From Elusimicrobiota bacterium (GTDB taxonomy: Bacteria; Elusimicrobiota; Endomicrobiia; CG1-02-37-114; JAHJSO01): a stretch of 6,433 nt of DNA. Position 1 is the first letter of the stretch, and every line of letters starts with the position of its first letter. The translations under genes were made by a program, and so were the position numbers. This document shows positions 6,116 through 6,433 of the stretch, piece after piece. The stretch spans positions 1-6,433 of the forward strand of contig JAHJSO010000105.1 in the NCBI GenBank assembly GCA_018830385.1, in the 5' to 3' direction. Under the pieces are notes generated by a model that saw only the letters and a program-made list of their open reading frames with translations, was not told the DNA's origin and did not search any database.

Positions 6116-6252
6116 ACGTAATATTATAACCTAAAGGATTGACTTTTATCATCGGTTCTTCTGTTAGCAACCGTTCGTCAAATTTGGTACAATCCCAGTG
6201 TTGGGCAAGAGAAGCGGCAAGCTCTTTAAATAGTTCAAGTTTTGTCGCCTCG
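6105..6252 (-). other. Detached 3' segment of the recombinase gene (48-codon tail)
   Basis: Read leftwards from the right-hand att core, this stretch is open for 48 codons, beginning EATKLELFKELAASLAQ and ending NPLGYNITYEY before TGA at 6105-6107. It has no good start codon of its own. When the two CCCCGACCAA copies are joined, as in an excised circle, the recombinase codons for FGRG continue in phase directly into it, giving a 556-residue protein in place of 511. Its stop overlaps the start of the 66-aa gene. Protein-like composition (amphipathic LELFKELAASLAQHW, mixed charges) supports real coding. I see the frame directly; that it is used in the circle is inference. Confidence 0.6.
6123..6128 (-). 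promoter_or_regulatory. -10 element for the 66-aa gene
   Basis: A perfect minus-strand TATAAT ends 7 nt before ATG 6115, so the transcript would begin about at the start codon. No convincing -35 is seen at 16-18 bp. It lies within the last codons of the putative detached recombinase tail. Confidence 0.45.
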
Positions 6253-6433
6253 CCCCGACCAATCAAGACTTTCTGAAAATTTGGAAGCGATTGTTTGCTC
6301 GCTCGCCCCGCCGGAGTTTATCCCGCACGGCGATGCGGGAGCGGGTCTCGCTTCGCAAAAAGCCCTGTATTTCGGAATTAAATCGTAAGGTCGGACAAAA
6401 TCAAATTCAGTTTTTCGGGAAAGCAAACGGCGG
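6235..6433 (-). CDS. 3' end of a second recombinase-like ORF (5' part beyond window)
   Basis: The frame is open from the window edge to a TGA at 6235-6237. It includes TEFDFVRPYDLIPKYRAF, which resembles the C-terminal [12 protein letters not shown] stretch of the recombinase at 119-1654 (a Pro-Phe/Tyr-Asp core followed by hydrophobics and Lys). After this the reading frame crosses GC-rich palindromic DNA and ends SLDWSGRGDKT through the att core, so the last 40 or so residues may be mere readthrough. If the element were absent, this frame would run on antisense through tRNA-Pro ([14 protein letters not shown]), a tail common in recombinases abutting tRNA genes. It could be a second, older insertion or a relic. 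Family assignment rests on one short stretch. Confidence 0.45.
   Translation of the reverse strand, partial: RRLLSRKTEFDFVRPYDLIPKYRAFCEARPAPASPCGINSGGASEQTIASKFSESLDWSGRGDKT
6253..6262. repeat. Putative att core, right copy
   Basis: CCCCGACCAA repeats exactly, and in the same orientation, the core at the tRNA-Pro 3' end. Left of it the DNA is AT-rich like the element; right of it the DNA is clearly richer in G and C. It also lies just inside the 3' end of a minus-strand recombinase-like ORF, mirroring the arrangement at the left end. An AAGTT at 6237-6241 and an AACTT at 147-151 would form the outer arms of an inverted repeat in the reconstituted attP. Confidence 0.65.
6321..6340. repeat. 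GC-rich hairpin in right flank
   Basis: TCCCGCA (6321-6327) pairs with TGCGGGA (6334-6340) around a 6-base loop. It is surrounded by further GC-rich alternations (GCTCGCTCGCCCCGCCGG before, GCGGGTCTCGCTTCGC after), a REP-like palindromic block unlike anything in the AT-rich element. It interrupts the recombinase-like frame on the minus strand and may be an intergenic repeat unit of the host. Confidence 0.5.

Noticed and set aside
6234..6261. GTTCAAG followed by CCCCGACCA resembles a full tRNA 3' end with an extra TCGCC (TCGCC twice in tandem at 6245-6254)
   Set aside because: Removing one TCGCC restores normal tRNA spacing, but the T stem does not pair and no 5' tRNA half exists. It may be faint tRNA mimicry by attP, too weak to call.

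Overview
The window looks like a piece of a bacterial genome, probably a candidate phylum radiation (Patescibacteria) member. That placement is inferred from style only: AT-rich genes, very short signal-anchor proteins with Pro/Ser linkers, a large serine recombinase lying against a tRNA, and recombinase tails that read through tRNA DNA. No phylogenetic marker is present. The standard genetic code fits, since TAA, TAG and TGA all act as stops.

Layout. Positions 1-140 are chromosomal tRNA genes: the 3' part of tRNA-Leu(UAA), then a complete tRNA-Pro(UGG). From about 132 to 6262 lies what I read as a compact integrated element of about 6.1 kb. It is bounded by a 10-bp direct repeat (CCCCGACCAA at 132-141 and 6253-6262), whose left copy is the 3' end of tRNA-Pro. 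Left to right, the element carries a large serine recombinase (minus), an intrinsic terminator, an AlbA_2/Schlafen-type protein and a small membrane protein (a minus-strand pair), an XRE-type regulator (minus), then a divergent plus-strand pair of exported or anchored proteins with Ig-like and Pro-rich parts. After these come a roughly 276-bp non-coding stretch rich in inverted repeats and a 66-aa minus-strand ORF. To the right of the second repeat the DNA becomes clearly more GC-rich and holds the 3' end of another minus-strand ORF that resembles the C-terminus of a second recombinase.

Most notable observation. The attachment core lies inside the recombinase reading frame. In the integrated state shown here, the recombinase ends in the tRNA-derived tail GRG-ARI and stops in the tRNA-Pro T-loop. 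If the two 10-bp repeats recombine to give the excised circle, the recombinase frame passes without a shift into an open stretch at the opposite end of the element (6252 down to 6105). It gains 48 residues and stops 11 nt inside the start of the 66-aa ORF. Integration would therefore swap the recombinase C-terminus and uncouple it from the small downstream gene. This could act as a built-in integration sensor, similar in principle to integrases whose attP lies within the integrase gene.

Expression. Several first genes have a -10-like hexamer 6-8 nt before the ATG, implying leaderless transcripts. The one clearly internal operon gene (5003-5638) has a strong Shine-Dalgarno instead. The cargo (AlbA_2 protein, membrane proteins, XRE regulator) looks like accessory, possibly defence or surface-related, material. 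Its exact role cannot be determined from sequence alone.
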